Assembly: GCA_050331095.1 (NCBI GenBank)
Contig: JBHJHE010000001.1
Location: 35,751-99,750, forward strand
Direction: 5' to 3'
DNA: 64,000 nucleotides
Source: MED-G105 sp050331095
GTDB taxonomy: Bacteria; Pseudomonadota; Alphaproteobacteria; Caulobacterales; Parvularculaceae
Shown here: piece by piece, positions 44,757 through 52,179 of the stretch
How the letters are laid out: the number at the start of each line of letters is the position of its first letter
How positions within the stretch are numbered: position 1 is the first letter of the stretch
Notes under the pieces: generated by a model
Databases searched by the model: none
Seen by the model: only the letters and a program-made list of their open reading frames with translations
What the model was told of the DNA's origin: nothing
Made by a program: the position numbers and the translations under genes

Positions 44757-45713
44757 ATGCTGATGGTCGCCGCGGGCTTCGCGCTTCTCGGCGTCGGCGG
44801 CGATGCGCTCGTGCGCGGCGGCGTCGGGCTCGCGACGCGGCTCGGCCTGTCGCGGCTTTTCATCGGGCTTGTCCTCGTCGGCTTCGGCACGTCGGCGCCG
44901 GAGCTCGCCGCGAGCCTCAACGCCGCGCTCCAGGGCGCGCCGCAGATCGCCGCCGGCACCGTCATCGGCAGCAACATCGCCAACGCGCTCCTGATCCTGG
45001 GGGTCGCGGGCGTGATCGCGCCCGTCGACTGCGATCCGGCGGCGTTCCGCCGCGACGCGCCCGTGCTCGCCATCGCGACCCTCGCCGGCGTCGCCGGCGT
45101 CTTCATGGGCGGCTTCGGCCGGATCGTCGGGCTCGCCTTCGCGGCCGGGCTCGCGCTTTACATCGTCGCAGCCTTTCGCGCCGAGAAGCGCGCCGCCGCA
45201 AGCGACGTTATCGAACGCGAGGCGGACCTGATCGATACGAAAGGGGACGGTCTCGCCGCCTCTTTCGCGCGCCTTGTCGTCGGGGTCGCCATGGTGAGCG
45301 GCGGGGCCGTCGTGATGGTGGCCGGCGCGACGCGTATCGCGTTGGGACTTGGCGTTCCCGAGGCGACGATCGGCCTCACCATCGTCGCCGTCGGCACATC
45401 GCTGCCGGAGCTCGCCGCGGCCGTCGCCGCCGCGCGCAAGGGCGAGACGGACCTCGCCTACGGCAACGTCATCGGCAGCAACATCTTCAACCTGCTCGGC
45501 ATTCTGGGGATCACGGCCGCCGTCGCGCCGATCGACCTGTCATCGGGCTTCATGCGCGCCGACGCCGTGATGATGGCGCTCGCGACCCTTGTGGTTTTCG
45601 TCTTCGCACGAACGGGCGAGCGCCTTTCGCGCCTCGAAGGCGTCGTCCTCTTCGTCGCCTATGGGGGCTACCTCGCCTTCCTCGCGATCCGCAGCGCGCT
45701 CGCCGCGGCCTAG
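44757..45713 (+). CDS. Calcium/sodium antiporter (CaCA superfamily, YrbG type)
   Basis: 318-residue cation/Ca2+ exchanger with the duplicated alpha repeats: VGFGTSAPELAASL with VIGSNIANALLILG in the first half, VAVGTSLPELAAAV with VIGSNIFNLLGILG in the second, each with the ion-coordinating Glu. About ten helices. ATG 44757 gives the family-typical N-terminus (MLMVAAGFALLGVGGDALVRG); a TTG five codons upstream (44742) is an alternative. The stop TAG overlaps the luxR stop in CTAG. Confidence 0.9.
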   Translation: MLMVAAGFALLGVGGDALVRGGVGLATRLGLSRLFIGLVLVGFGTSAPELAASLNAALQGAPQIAAGTVIGSNIANALLILGVAGVIAPVDCDPAAFRRDAPVLAIATLAGVAGVFMGGFGRIVGLAFAAGLALYIVAAFRAEKRAAASDVIEREADLIDTKGDGLAASFARLVVGVAMVSGGAVVMVAGATRIALGLGVPEATIGLTIVAVGTSLPELAAAVAAARKGETDLAYGNVIGSNIFNLLGILGITAAVAPIDLSSGFMRADAVMMALATLVVFVFARTGERLSRLEGVVLFVAYGGYLAFLAIRSALAAA

Positions 45714-46435
45714 TCGATCAACCCGATCGCGAGGCCGCGCAGCGCCGCGGTGACGCGGTCGGCGACGTCGAGCTTCTGGAATAGGCGCCGGAGATAGGTG
45801 TCGACCGTGTTCGGCGAGACGCCGACGATGTCGGCAATGACGCCGTTGCTCTTGCCGCGCGCGATCCAGCCGAGGATCTCGCGCTCCCGGTTCGAGACCC
45901 GAACGTCGATCGGCGCTTTGGCCAGCAGGATGTCGCAGTATCTCTGGTGGCCGATCTGCGCGGCGAGATGCAGCCGCGCGATCTTGCGCGGGCCCCATTT
46001 GCGGGTCGCGCCGCCGCAGCCGAGGCCGGCGTAGCCGTTGCGGCCGTGGGGGCCGAACAGGGGCGCCGCGAGCCCCTCCCCAAGGCTCGCCCGGTCGAGA
46101 TCGTCGAGAAAGTCGAGTTGCGCCGCCGTTAGCCCCGGATGATCCCGGGCCTCCGACCACCAGAACGGATAGGTCGAGGACAACGCGACCTGCGGGATCG
46201 GATCGGTCTCGTAGAGCCCGTCAGCAGTGTATTTTTGCAGCCAGTCCTTCGGGAAGCCGTGGGCGGCCACGGTGATCGGGCCGTCATAGTCGTCCGCGCC
46301 GATCGGCGGCAGATGGTGATAGCTCACCATCGCCACGCCCTCCTTGACGAAAAAGTCGACGAAAAGCGCGCGCAGCGCCGGGATGTCGTCGGCGGCGCGA
46401 ACGAGCTCGGCGAAGGTCTCCAGCCGGACCGCCAG
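45710..46435 (-). CDS. LuxR-family quorum-sensing regulator (no luxI seen)
   Basis: Autoinducer-binding domain plus C-terminal LuxR HTH (NREREILGWIARGKSN, then VSPNTVDTYLRRLFQKLDV). The AHL-pocket residues conserved in TraR/LuxR all fall at exact spacing: W and Y of DWLQKYTADG (W57, Y61), D and P of YETDP (D70, P71), W of PFWWSE (W85) and G of SLGEG (G113). No ATG/GTG/TTG lies close to the domain start; AAGGAG followed after 6 bases by CTG at 46435 fits best, giving 241 residues. The next ATG (46525) would add a basic, non-conserved stretch encoding over the palindrome. No AHL synthase gene is in the window. Confidence 0.9.
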   Translation of the reverse strand: MAVRLETFAELVRAADDIPALRALFVDFFVKEGVAMVSYHHLPPIGADDYDGPITVAAHGFPKDWLQKYTADGLYETDPIPQVALSSTYPFWWSEARDHPGLTAAQLDFLDDLDRASLGEGLAAPLFGPHGRNGYAGLGCGGATRKWGPRKIARLHLAAQIGHQRYCDILLAKAPIDVRVSNREREILGWIARGKSNGVIADIVGVSPNTVDTYLRRLFQKLDVADRVTAALRGLAIGLID

Positions 46436-46459
46436 GGCGCGCTCCTTAGAATTGCGGCG

Positions 46460-46477
46460 ACACGAAGAATTTCGTGT
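46460..46477. promoter_or_regulatory. 18-bp palindrome (lux-box-like) upstream of luxR
   Basis: ACACGAAGAATTTCGTGT: perfect 7-bp arms around a 4-base centre, 25 bases upstream of the luxR CTG start. Length and symmetry match lux-type boxes, though the sequence does not follow the Vibrio consensus. A natural candidate for autoregulation. Confidence 0.5.
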
Positions 46478-46653
46478 TCCGAGGAGCACAATAGCGCGCG
46501 AACGCCGCCGCGCGAGACCAATCATGGCGCGCGGCCGCGGCGAAACGGCTAACCGCGTTCGATATCGGCCGATTTCTTCGTGCGGCGCGGCGTCGCGCGT
46601 CATGCAATTGTCATGGACCTACGCGACATGCCTTTTCCCGCCGCCCGTCCTAT

Positions 46654-46674
46654 CTGACGATCGTCGATCATCAG
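46654..46674. promoter_or_regulatory. Near-perfect palindrome upstream of the 127-residue gene
   Basis: Ten-base arms (CTGACGATCG / CGATCATCAG around a central T) with a single mismatched pair, ending 13 bases before the ATG at 46688 and just before its AGGGGAG. It shares the divergent luxR intergenic region and may be an operator; it does not resemble the palindrome at 46460. Confidence 0.4.
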
Positions 46675-46687
46675 AAAGGGGAGCGTT

Positions 46688-47071
46688 ATGGGCGAGGATA
46701 ACGTGCGCCGCCTACCGCACGGCGCGCCGAGCGCTGACGAACGAACGGTCAATGCCGAAGACGGCGCGCATGCGCGCCTGTTCGCGACGTACAGGAACAT
46801 CGAGACGCGCATCCGCAAGGACGATCAAACGGCGTCGGCGTTGATCGCGGCCCAGACCTTCGTCATGCGGAACGCCGCCTCGCTGCCGGCGCTGACCTTG
46901 GAGGACCTGCTCTACAAGCTGGCGCTATGGCGCTGGGACGCGCCGGACCTCGACCAGCCGTCCGACCGGATGACGCGATACGACGCCGTCGCCTACGGCG
47001 CGTTCCGGGACTTCGCCGCGATGATGCCGACGACGCCGGTGCTCACCGAGTTCGATCTCGGACGCGCCTGA
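46688..47071 (+). CDS. 127-residue hypothetical protein divergent from luxR
   Basis: Soluble helical protein, no signal or membrane segment. A polar N-terminal ~25 residues lead into helices ATYRNIETRIRKDDQTASAL, TFVMRNAASLPALTLEDLLY and YDAVAYGAFRDFAAMM. Strong RBS AGGGGAG before ATG 46688. No family recognised. Its place opposite luxR, sharing a 252-base intergenic region with two palindromes, makes it a candidate target or modulator of that regulator. It is followed by the convergent HAD gene (4-base gap). Confidence 0.75.
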   Translation: MGEDNVRRLPHGAPSADERTVNAEDGAHARLFATYRNIETRIRKDDQTASALIAAQTFVMRNAASLPALTLEDLLYKLALWRWDAPDLDQPSDRMTRYDAVAYGAFRDFAAMMPTTPVLTEFDLGRA

Positions 47072-47075
47072 TCCC

Positions 47076-47756
47076 TCAACCGACGAGTTCTCCGAACGCC
47101 GCCGCGAGCGCCCGGTGATCGTCGACGACGCGCGCGGCGCCGGCGGCGAGCAGCCGGCCTCCATGGCCGTCGAAACAATGGCCGCCGCCGACGAAGCCCC
47201 ACGTCGCCATGCCTGCGGCGACGCCGGCTCGCACGCCGTTCTCCGAATCCTCGACGACCAGGCAGCGACCGGGCGCGACGCCGAGCCGGTCGGCCGCATA
47301 AAGAAAGACGTCGGGCGCCGGCTTGCCGCGCTCGACGAGGTCGGCGGAGTAGACGTGCGGCGCGGCGAGATCGAACAGATCAAGGCGCTTCAGCTTCGCC
47401 TCTAGAAGATGCGCCCGCGACGACGACGCGACGGCGAGCTCGCCGATCACGGCGCGCGCGGCGCGCATCGCCTCTTGCGCGCCTGCGACGGCGCGCAGCC
47501 TGTGGGCCTCCCGGCGGCGGCCGGCGAGCACACGGCCCTCGAAGTCGGCCGGCGGCGGCGCGCCCGTCGCCGCCAGGAAGTCTTCGGCGAGCCGGGCGAA
47601 GAACAGGCGGTCGTGCATGCCGCAGTAGCGCGCCACATAGTCTGGCGCCGACATGTCGAGCCCCAGCTCGGCGAGCGCCGCGCGCTCCCCGACGATCGAC
47701 AGGGCTTCGGAATCGGCGAGGACGCCGTCGCAATCGAAAATGACGGCGTCGATCAT
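47076..47756 (-). CDS. HAD-superfamily phosphatase / beta-phosphoglucomutase-like
   Basis: 226-residue HAD hydrolase, subfamily IA. Motif I is VIFDCDGVLADSE with the nucleophile and acid Asp; motif II SSS (AVASSSRAHLL), motif III Lys in ERGKPAPDVFLYAA and motif IV VVEDSENGVRAG. The cap domain is of the helical C1 type. Substrate unknown (sugar phosphates typical). ATG 47756 overlaps the DUF817 stop (ATGA). Confidence 0.9.
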   Translation of the reverse strand: MIDAVIFDCDGVLADSEALSIVGERAALAELGLDMSAPDYVARYCGMHDRLFFARLAEDFLAATGAPPPADFEGRVLAGRRREAHRLRAVAGAQEAMRAARAVIGELAVASSSRAHLLEAKLKRLDLFDLAAPHVYSADLVERGKPAPDVFLYAADRLGVAPGRCLVVEDSENGVRAGVAAGMATWGFVGGGHCFDGHGGRLLAAGAARVVDDHRALAAAFGELVG

Positions 47757-48664
47757 TCCGCCTCGCGCTTCGGCGGGTGGATCAGCGTCACGAGCGTCCA
47801 GGAGATCAGCATCAGGAGCAGCCAGGCGCCCATCTTCGACCACGAGACCGGCCGCCAGCCTTCATGCTGGTCCGGGTAGAGCCAGACGCCGGCGAAGGTC
47901 GCCGCGTTCTCCGCGATCCAGATGAACGCCGCGACGAGGGCGAAGCCGAGGAGCAGCGGCATGCGGTGGCGCCACCGCCAGACGCGGTAGCTGACCTGCG
48001 TCCGGCCGAAGAGGACGGCCGCCGCGGCGAACAGGAAAAGCCGGACGTCCGGGCCGAAATGGTGCGTAAAAAAGTTCGCATAGATCGCCGCGCCGAGAAC
48101 GACCGTCGCGGCGCGGTTCGGATAGCGCGTGAAGCGGAACTCGAAGGTGCGCGCGACCCGCGCCAGATAAGAGCCGACGCTCGCGTACATAAAGCCGGAG
48201 AACAACGGCACGCCGCCGAGCCGCAAAACGTTCGCCTCCGGATAGGTCCACGAGCCCGCGTGGGTCTTGAAGACCTCCATCGCCGTGCCGACGAGATGGA
48301 AGATGAGGATCACGAGCGCCTCGCGGGGGCGCTCAAGGCCCGTCGCCAGAAACGCCGCCTGGACGAGGATCGCAAAGACGAAAAGCGCGTCGTAGCGCGC
48401 GAGGGGCGCGTCGGCTGGCCAGTAAAGCCCGGTCGCGAGGATGCCGGCGAGCAGAAGCCCGCCGAAGAGGCAGGCCCAGGCCTGTTTCACGCCGAAGACA
48501 AGGAACTCGACGACGCCCCTGGCGACGTCCGGGGACGAACGGTCGGCGAGCGCGCGTTCGAACGGCGGCAGGCGCCGCGCGAGAACCGCGTCGACGCGGC
48601 TCGCCTCGCCGTCGACCGGCGGCCGCGGCGGCTTCGTTTCAAGCGTCGACGCCGCAGCCGTCAT
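47753..48664 (-). CDS. DUF817 membrane protein
   Basis: 303-residue polytopic membrane protein with about eight helices after a ~60-residue polar N-terminus. Characteristic DUF817 blocks: FLVFGVKQAWACLFGGLLL, HLVGTAMEVFKTHAGSWTYP, VPLFSGFMYASVGSYLARV and WIAENAATFAGVWLYPDQ. The conserved Glu, Lys, Trp and Tyr inside or near helices suggest an enzymatic or carrier site, but no function is known. ATG 48664 has GGGGGA 6 bases upstream. Overlaps and precedes the HAD gene. Confidence 0.88.
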   Translation of the reverse strand: MTAAASTLETKPPRPPVDGEASRVDAVLARRLPPFERALADRSSPDVARGVVEFLVFGVKQAWACLFGGLLLAGILATGLYWPADAPLARYDALFVFAILVQAAFLATGLERPREALVILIFHLVGTAMEVFKTHAGSWTYPEANVLRLGGVPLFSGFMYASVGSYLARVARTFEFRFTRYPNRAATVVLGAAIYANFFTHHFGPDVRLFLFAAAAVLFGRTQVSYRVWRWRHRMPLLLGFALVAAFIWIAENAATFAGVWLYPDQHEGWRPVSWSKMGAWLLLMLISWTLVTLIHPPKREAE

Positions 48665-48737
48665 GACGGGTCCCCCAAGCTCGCGCCCTAGCAGCCTCCG
48701 CCGGGCTTTGGGCGACGCGGGGGCGTCGGCGAGGCGA

Positions 48738-50873
48738 TTAGGCGCCGCCGCCCGCGAGCGCCGCAAGCAGAAGGAGCGCGACGATGTTGGTGATCTTGAT
48801 CATCGGGTTCACCGCCGGGCCCGCCGTATCCTTATACGGATCGCCCACCGTGTCGCCGGTCACCGCCGCCTTGTGGGCTTCGGAGCCTTTGCCGCCGTGG
48901 TTCCCGTCTTCGATGTATTTCTTCGCGTTGTCCCAGGCGCCGCCGCCCGCGGTCATGGACAGCGCGACGAAGAGCCCGGTGACGATGACGCCCATCAGCA
49001 TCGCGCCGACGGCCGACAACGCCTCGGATTTGCCTGCGACGCCCCAGATCAGGAAGTAAAGAACGAGCGGCGAGAGGATCGGCAACAGCGACGGCGCCAT
49101 CATCTCCTTGATCGCGGCGCGGGTCAGCATGTCGACGGCGCGGCCGTAGTTCGGCTTGGAGGTGCCGGCCATGATGCCGGGATCCTCGCGGAACTGGGTG
49201 CGCACCTCTTCGACGACGGCGCCCGCGGCGCGGCCCACCGACTGCATCGCCATCGACCCGAAGAGGTAAGGCAGAAGGCCGCCGAAGAAGAGCCCGACGA
49301 CGACGTAGGGGTTCGACAGGGAGAAGTTGATGACGACGCCTTCGAAGAACGGGAATTCGTCGGAGTGCTCCACGAAGTGCCGAATGTCTTCTGTATACGC
49401 TGCGAACAGAACGAGCGCGCCGAGGCCGGCCGAGCCGATGGCGTAGCCTTTGGTGACGGCCTTCGTCGTGTTGCCGACCGCGTCGAGGGCGTCGGTCGTA
49501 TCGCGCACGGAGCCTTCGAGGCCCGCCATTTCAGCGATGCCGCCGGCGTTGTCCGTGACGGGGCCGAAGGCGTCTAGGGCGACGATCATCCCCGCGAGGG
49601 CGAGCATCACGGTGACGGCCGTGGCGATGCCGTAGAGCCCGGCGAGATTGTAGGCCGCGATGATGCCGACGACGATGACGAGCGCGGGGCCCGCCGTCGC
49701 TTCCATCGATACGGCGAGGCCCGGGATCACGTTGGTGCCGTGACCGGTTTCGGACGACGCGGCGACGGACTTCACGGGCCGGTAGTTCGTCCCCGTATAG
49801 TATTCCGTGATCCAGACGATGAGGCCGGTGACGACGAGACCGAGGACGCCGCACAGGTAAAGGCTCGCGCCCGTGAAGCCTCGGCCCGAGGCCGTCTCGC
49901 CGATCGCCTCGCCGAAGCCGAAGATCTGCATCGTCACGAGGGCGATGGCGCCGAGGGAAAGGACGCCCGTGGCGATGAGGCCCTTGTAGAGCGCGCCCAT
50001 GATGTTGGTGGAGCCGGCGCCGAGGCGCACGAAGAACGTGCCGAGGAGCGAGGTGACGATGCACGCGCCGCCGATGGCGAGGGGGTAGAACATGAAGTCG
50101 GCCGCGTTCTCCGCATAGAGAATGGAGCCGAGCACCATGGTCGCCGCGATCGTCACGACGTAGGTCTCGAAAAGGTCCGCGGCCATGCCGGCGCAGTCGC
50201 CGACATTATCGCCCACATTGTCGGCGATCGTCGCGGCGTTGCGCGGGTCGTCTTCGGGAATGCCGGCTTCGACCTTGCCCACCATGTCGCCGCCGACGTC
50301 GGCGCCCTTGGTGAAGATGCCGCCGCCGAGGCGGGCGAAGACGGAGATAAGCGACGCGCCGAGGGAGAGCGCGACGAGCCCGTTGACCACCGCCCGGCTC
50401 TCCGGCGCGTAGCCCATGACGCCGGTCAGAAACGCGTAGTAGCCGGCGAGGCCGATGAGCGCGAGGCCGGCGACGAGGAGCCCGGTCACAGCGCCGGAGC
50501 GGAAGGCGACGGAAAGGCCCTTAGCGAGGCCTTCGCTCGCGGCCTGCGTCGTGCGCACGTTGGCGCGCACCGAGACAAGCATGCCGATGAAGCCGGTCGC
50601 CCCGGAAAGTATCGCGCCGAGGGCGAAGCCGAAGGCGGGAATGAGATCGAAGCCGAACGCGAACAACAGGATGACGAACACGGCCGCTCCGGCGATGGCG
50701 ATCGTCGTGTACTGCCGATTGAGATAGGCCTGCGCGCCTTCCTGGATGGCGCCGGCGATCTCTTTCATCTTCGCGTCGCCGGCCGGCAGCGACATCACCG
50801 ACTGGATCGTTAAGGCGCCGTAGGCGATGGCGAGCAGCGCCGCCCCGACGACCAACCAAAGGCTCAGTGTCAT
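48738..50873 (-). CDS. hppA: Membrane-bound proton-pumping pyrophosphatase, K+-independent type
   Basis: 711-residue H+-PPase with about 16 helices, coupling PPi hydrolysis to proton export. The substrate site is intact: DVGGDMVGKVEAGIPEDDPR and DNVGDNVGDCAGMAADLFE, then DAFGPVTDNAGGIAEM and DTVGDPYKDTAGPAVNPMIK. The K+-dependence determinant reads GNTTKAVTKG; the Lys (codon 49461-49463) where K+-dependent enzymes have Ala marks a K+-independent pump. GGAGGG precedes ATG 50873. Confidence 0.97.
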   Translation of the reverse strand: MTLSLWLVVGAALLAIAYGALTIQSVMSLPAGDAKMKEIAGAIQEGAQAYLNRQYTTIAIAGAAVFVILLFAFGFDLIPAFGFALGAILSGATGFIGMLVSVRANVRTTQAASEGLAKGLSVAFRSGAVTGLLVAGLALIGLAGYYAFLTGVMGYAPESRAVVNGLVALSLGASLISVFARLGGGIFTKGADVGGDMVGKVEAGIPEDDPRNAATIADNVGDNVGDCAGMAADLFETYVVTIAATMVLGSILYAENAADFMFYPLAIGGACIVTSLLGTFFVRLGAGSTNIMGALYKGLIATGVLSLGAIALVTMQIFGFGEAIGETASGRGFTGASLYLCGVLGLVVTGLIVWITEYYTGTNYRPVKSVAASSETGHGTNVIPGLAVSMEATAGPALVIVVGIIAAYNLAGLYGIATAVTVMLALAGMIVALDAFGPVTDNAGGIAEMAGLEGSVRDTTDALDAVGNTTKAVTKGYAIGSAGLGALVLFAAYTEDIRHFVEHSDEFPFFEGVVINFSLSNPYVVVGLFFGGLLPYLFGSMAMQSVGRAAGAVVEEVRTQFREDPGIMAGTSKPNYGRAVDMLTRAAIKEMMAPSLLPILSPLVLYFLIWGVAGKSEALSAVGAMLMGVIVTGLFVALSMTAGGGAWDNAKKYIEDGNHGGKGSEAHKAAVTGDTVGDPYKDTAGPAVNPMIKITNIVALLLLAALAGGGA

Positions 50874-51102
50874 GGAATTTCCCTCCGGCCGTTCGCGGCC
50901 CGGTTGCGCGTCCGGCGGGCGGACGCGGCGTCATGCGTTTCAATTTTGGGATTGGCGACGAGCGACCCGCCGCCGCCGCTATGGGCGGCGCGGGCCTCTT
51001 GCGCGCCCCAAGCCGTCGGCCGGATCAATGGCTCACGTTCGGGGCGAAATCAATAAGTTAGGCGCGGCGCGGCGCAGCGGCCTTGTTTGACGCGATGCGC
51101 GT

Positions 51103-51870
51103 TCAGACGGCGGCCGCGCCGCCAGCGCTCGAGCGCGCCGGCTCAGCGTCGGTCAGTTCCTTGCCCCACGGATACTTTGCCGCGACCTCGGCCGTGTAGC
51201 CGAGATTGCGGGCCGTGGCGGAGCGCGGAACATCGGTCGACGAACGATAGAACGTGCCGATCAGGCGATCCCACCAGAATTCGGTGATGCCGTAATTGCC
51301 GCTTTCATTGTGGAAATGGTGCGCCAGGTGGCGCTCCTTCATCACCCGCCAGAACCGCGACTTCGGCTCGAAGGCGAGGTGCTGGCCGCAATGGAGAAAC
51401 TCCGTGACGCAGGTCATCACGAGCGTGCCGGCGATCGCGGCGGCGGCGCCCGTCGGCCCCGCGATGAGCCAGCCGATCGGCCCGGCGGCGATCAGGATGG
51501 TCGGCAACGTCGTGTGGAGGCCGCCGAACAGCACCGACAAATCGTTCGGGAAACGATGGTGGTCGTAATGAACCCGCTTCCAAAGTTTGGCGAACGCGGG
51601 CGATTTATACATCCACGAACCATGCAGGACGAAGCGGTGCAGCACGTACCAGGCGAACGGAAAGAGGAAACCGCCGGCGGCGAAGGCGGCGAGAAGCCGC
51701 AACGGCGCTGTTCCGAACGCGAAAACGTAGATCGCGCAGGCGATGACGAGGCCGGCGTAAACCTGGATCGCCGGATAAGTGACGTAGGCGCGCACGAGGT
51801 CGTCGAACGTCATCTTGTTCAGAAGGTAGTTCTGCCGCTTCCACGCGTCGTAGCCGATGAACACGCTCAT
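51103..51870 (-). CDS. Fatty acid hydroxylase / sterol desaturase family membrane di-iron enzyme
   Basis: 255-residue integral membrane protein of PF04116. The eight-histidine di-iron signature is present: HRFVLH, HYDHHRF, HCGQH and HLAHHFHNE. Four hydrophobic segments surround it. ATG 51870 has GGAGGCG upstream; the frame reaches 51936. Enzymes of this family hydroxylate sterols, carotenoids or the acyl/sphingoid chain of ceramides. It is divergent from the sphingolipid cluster across about 300 bases, so ceramide hydroxylation is a reasonable inference but not shown. Confidence 0.88.
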   Translation of the reverse strand: MSVFIGYDAWKRQNYLLNKMTFDDLVRAYVTYPAIQVYAGLVIACAIYVFAFGTAPLRLLAAFAAGGFLFPFAWYVLHRFVLHGSWMYKSPAFAKLWKRVHYDHHRFPNDLSVLFGGLHTTLPTILIAAGPIGWLIAGPTGAAAAIAGTLVMTCVTEFLHCGQHLAFEPKSRFWRVMKERHLAHHFHNESGNYGITEFWWDRLIGTFYRSSTDVPRSATARNLGYTAEVAAKYPWGKELTDAEPARSSAGGAAAV

Positions 51871-52179
51871 GCTTCGCCTCCGGGTCCGATTCGCGAGCCG
51901 CTTGTGGCCATATACGCGGCTCGCCGTCCCGGACAAGTGCGCGCGCGGGCCGATGCGTCACGGCAACGGCGATCGCGTTTTTCCGCCGTCGCGCGCCGGC
52001 GGCTTGCCGCAAACGCGCCGAGCGCGCTAACCAACGGGATCCGACGCCGCGCGCCGCATGCGCTGCGCCGCAACGCCCCTCGCGAATTGACGGGCCGCGC
52101 GCTTTAAAAAGGTGGTTTCACCGCCAATTATCGACGACAGTGCCGCCTTATGGGGCCAGTGCGGGAGTTTGGGGGCGTC
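51871..52179. other. Divergent intergenic region hydroxylase / sphingolipid operon
   Basis: 309 bases without a supported gene. The left two-thirds are GC-rich. The part nearest the operon, 52084-52130, is AT-richer (AATTGACGGG ... TTTAAAAAGGTGGTTTCACC) with a TTGACG that could be a -35; the -10 spacing is not convincing. GGTG-GTTT-CACC (52111-52122) is a small inverted repeat. The ligase frame could begin at ATG 52150. Confidence 0.3.

Noticed and set aside
52111..52122. GGTG-GTTT-CACC as an operator for the sphingolipid operon
   Set aside because: Arms of only four bases are expected often by chance; mentioned in the region entry but not promoted to a site.
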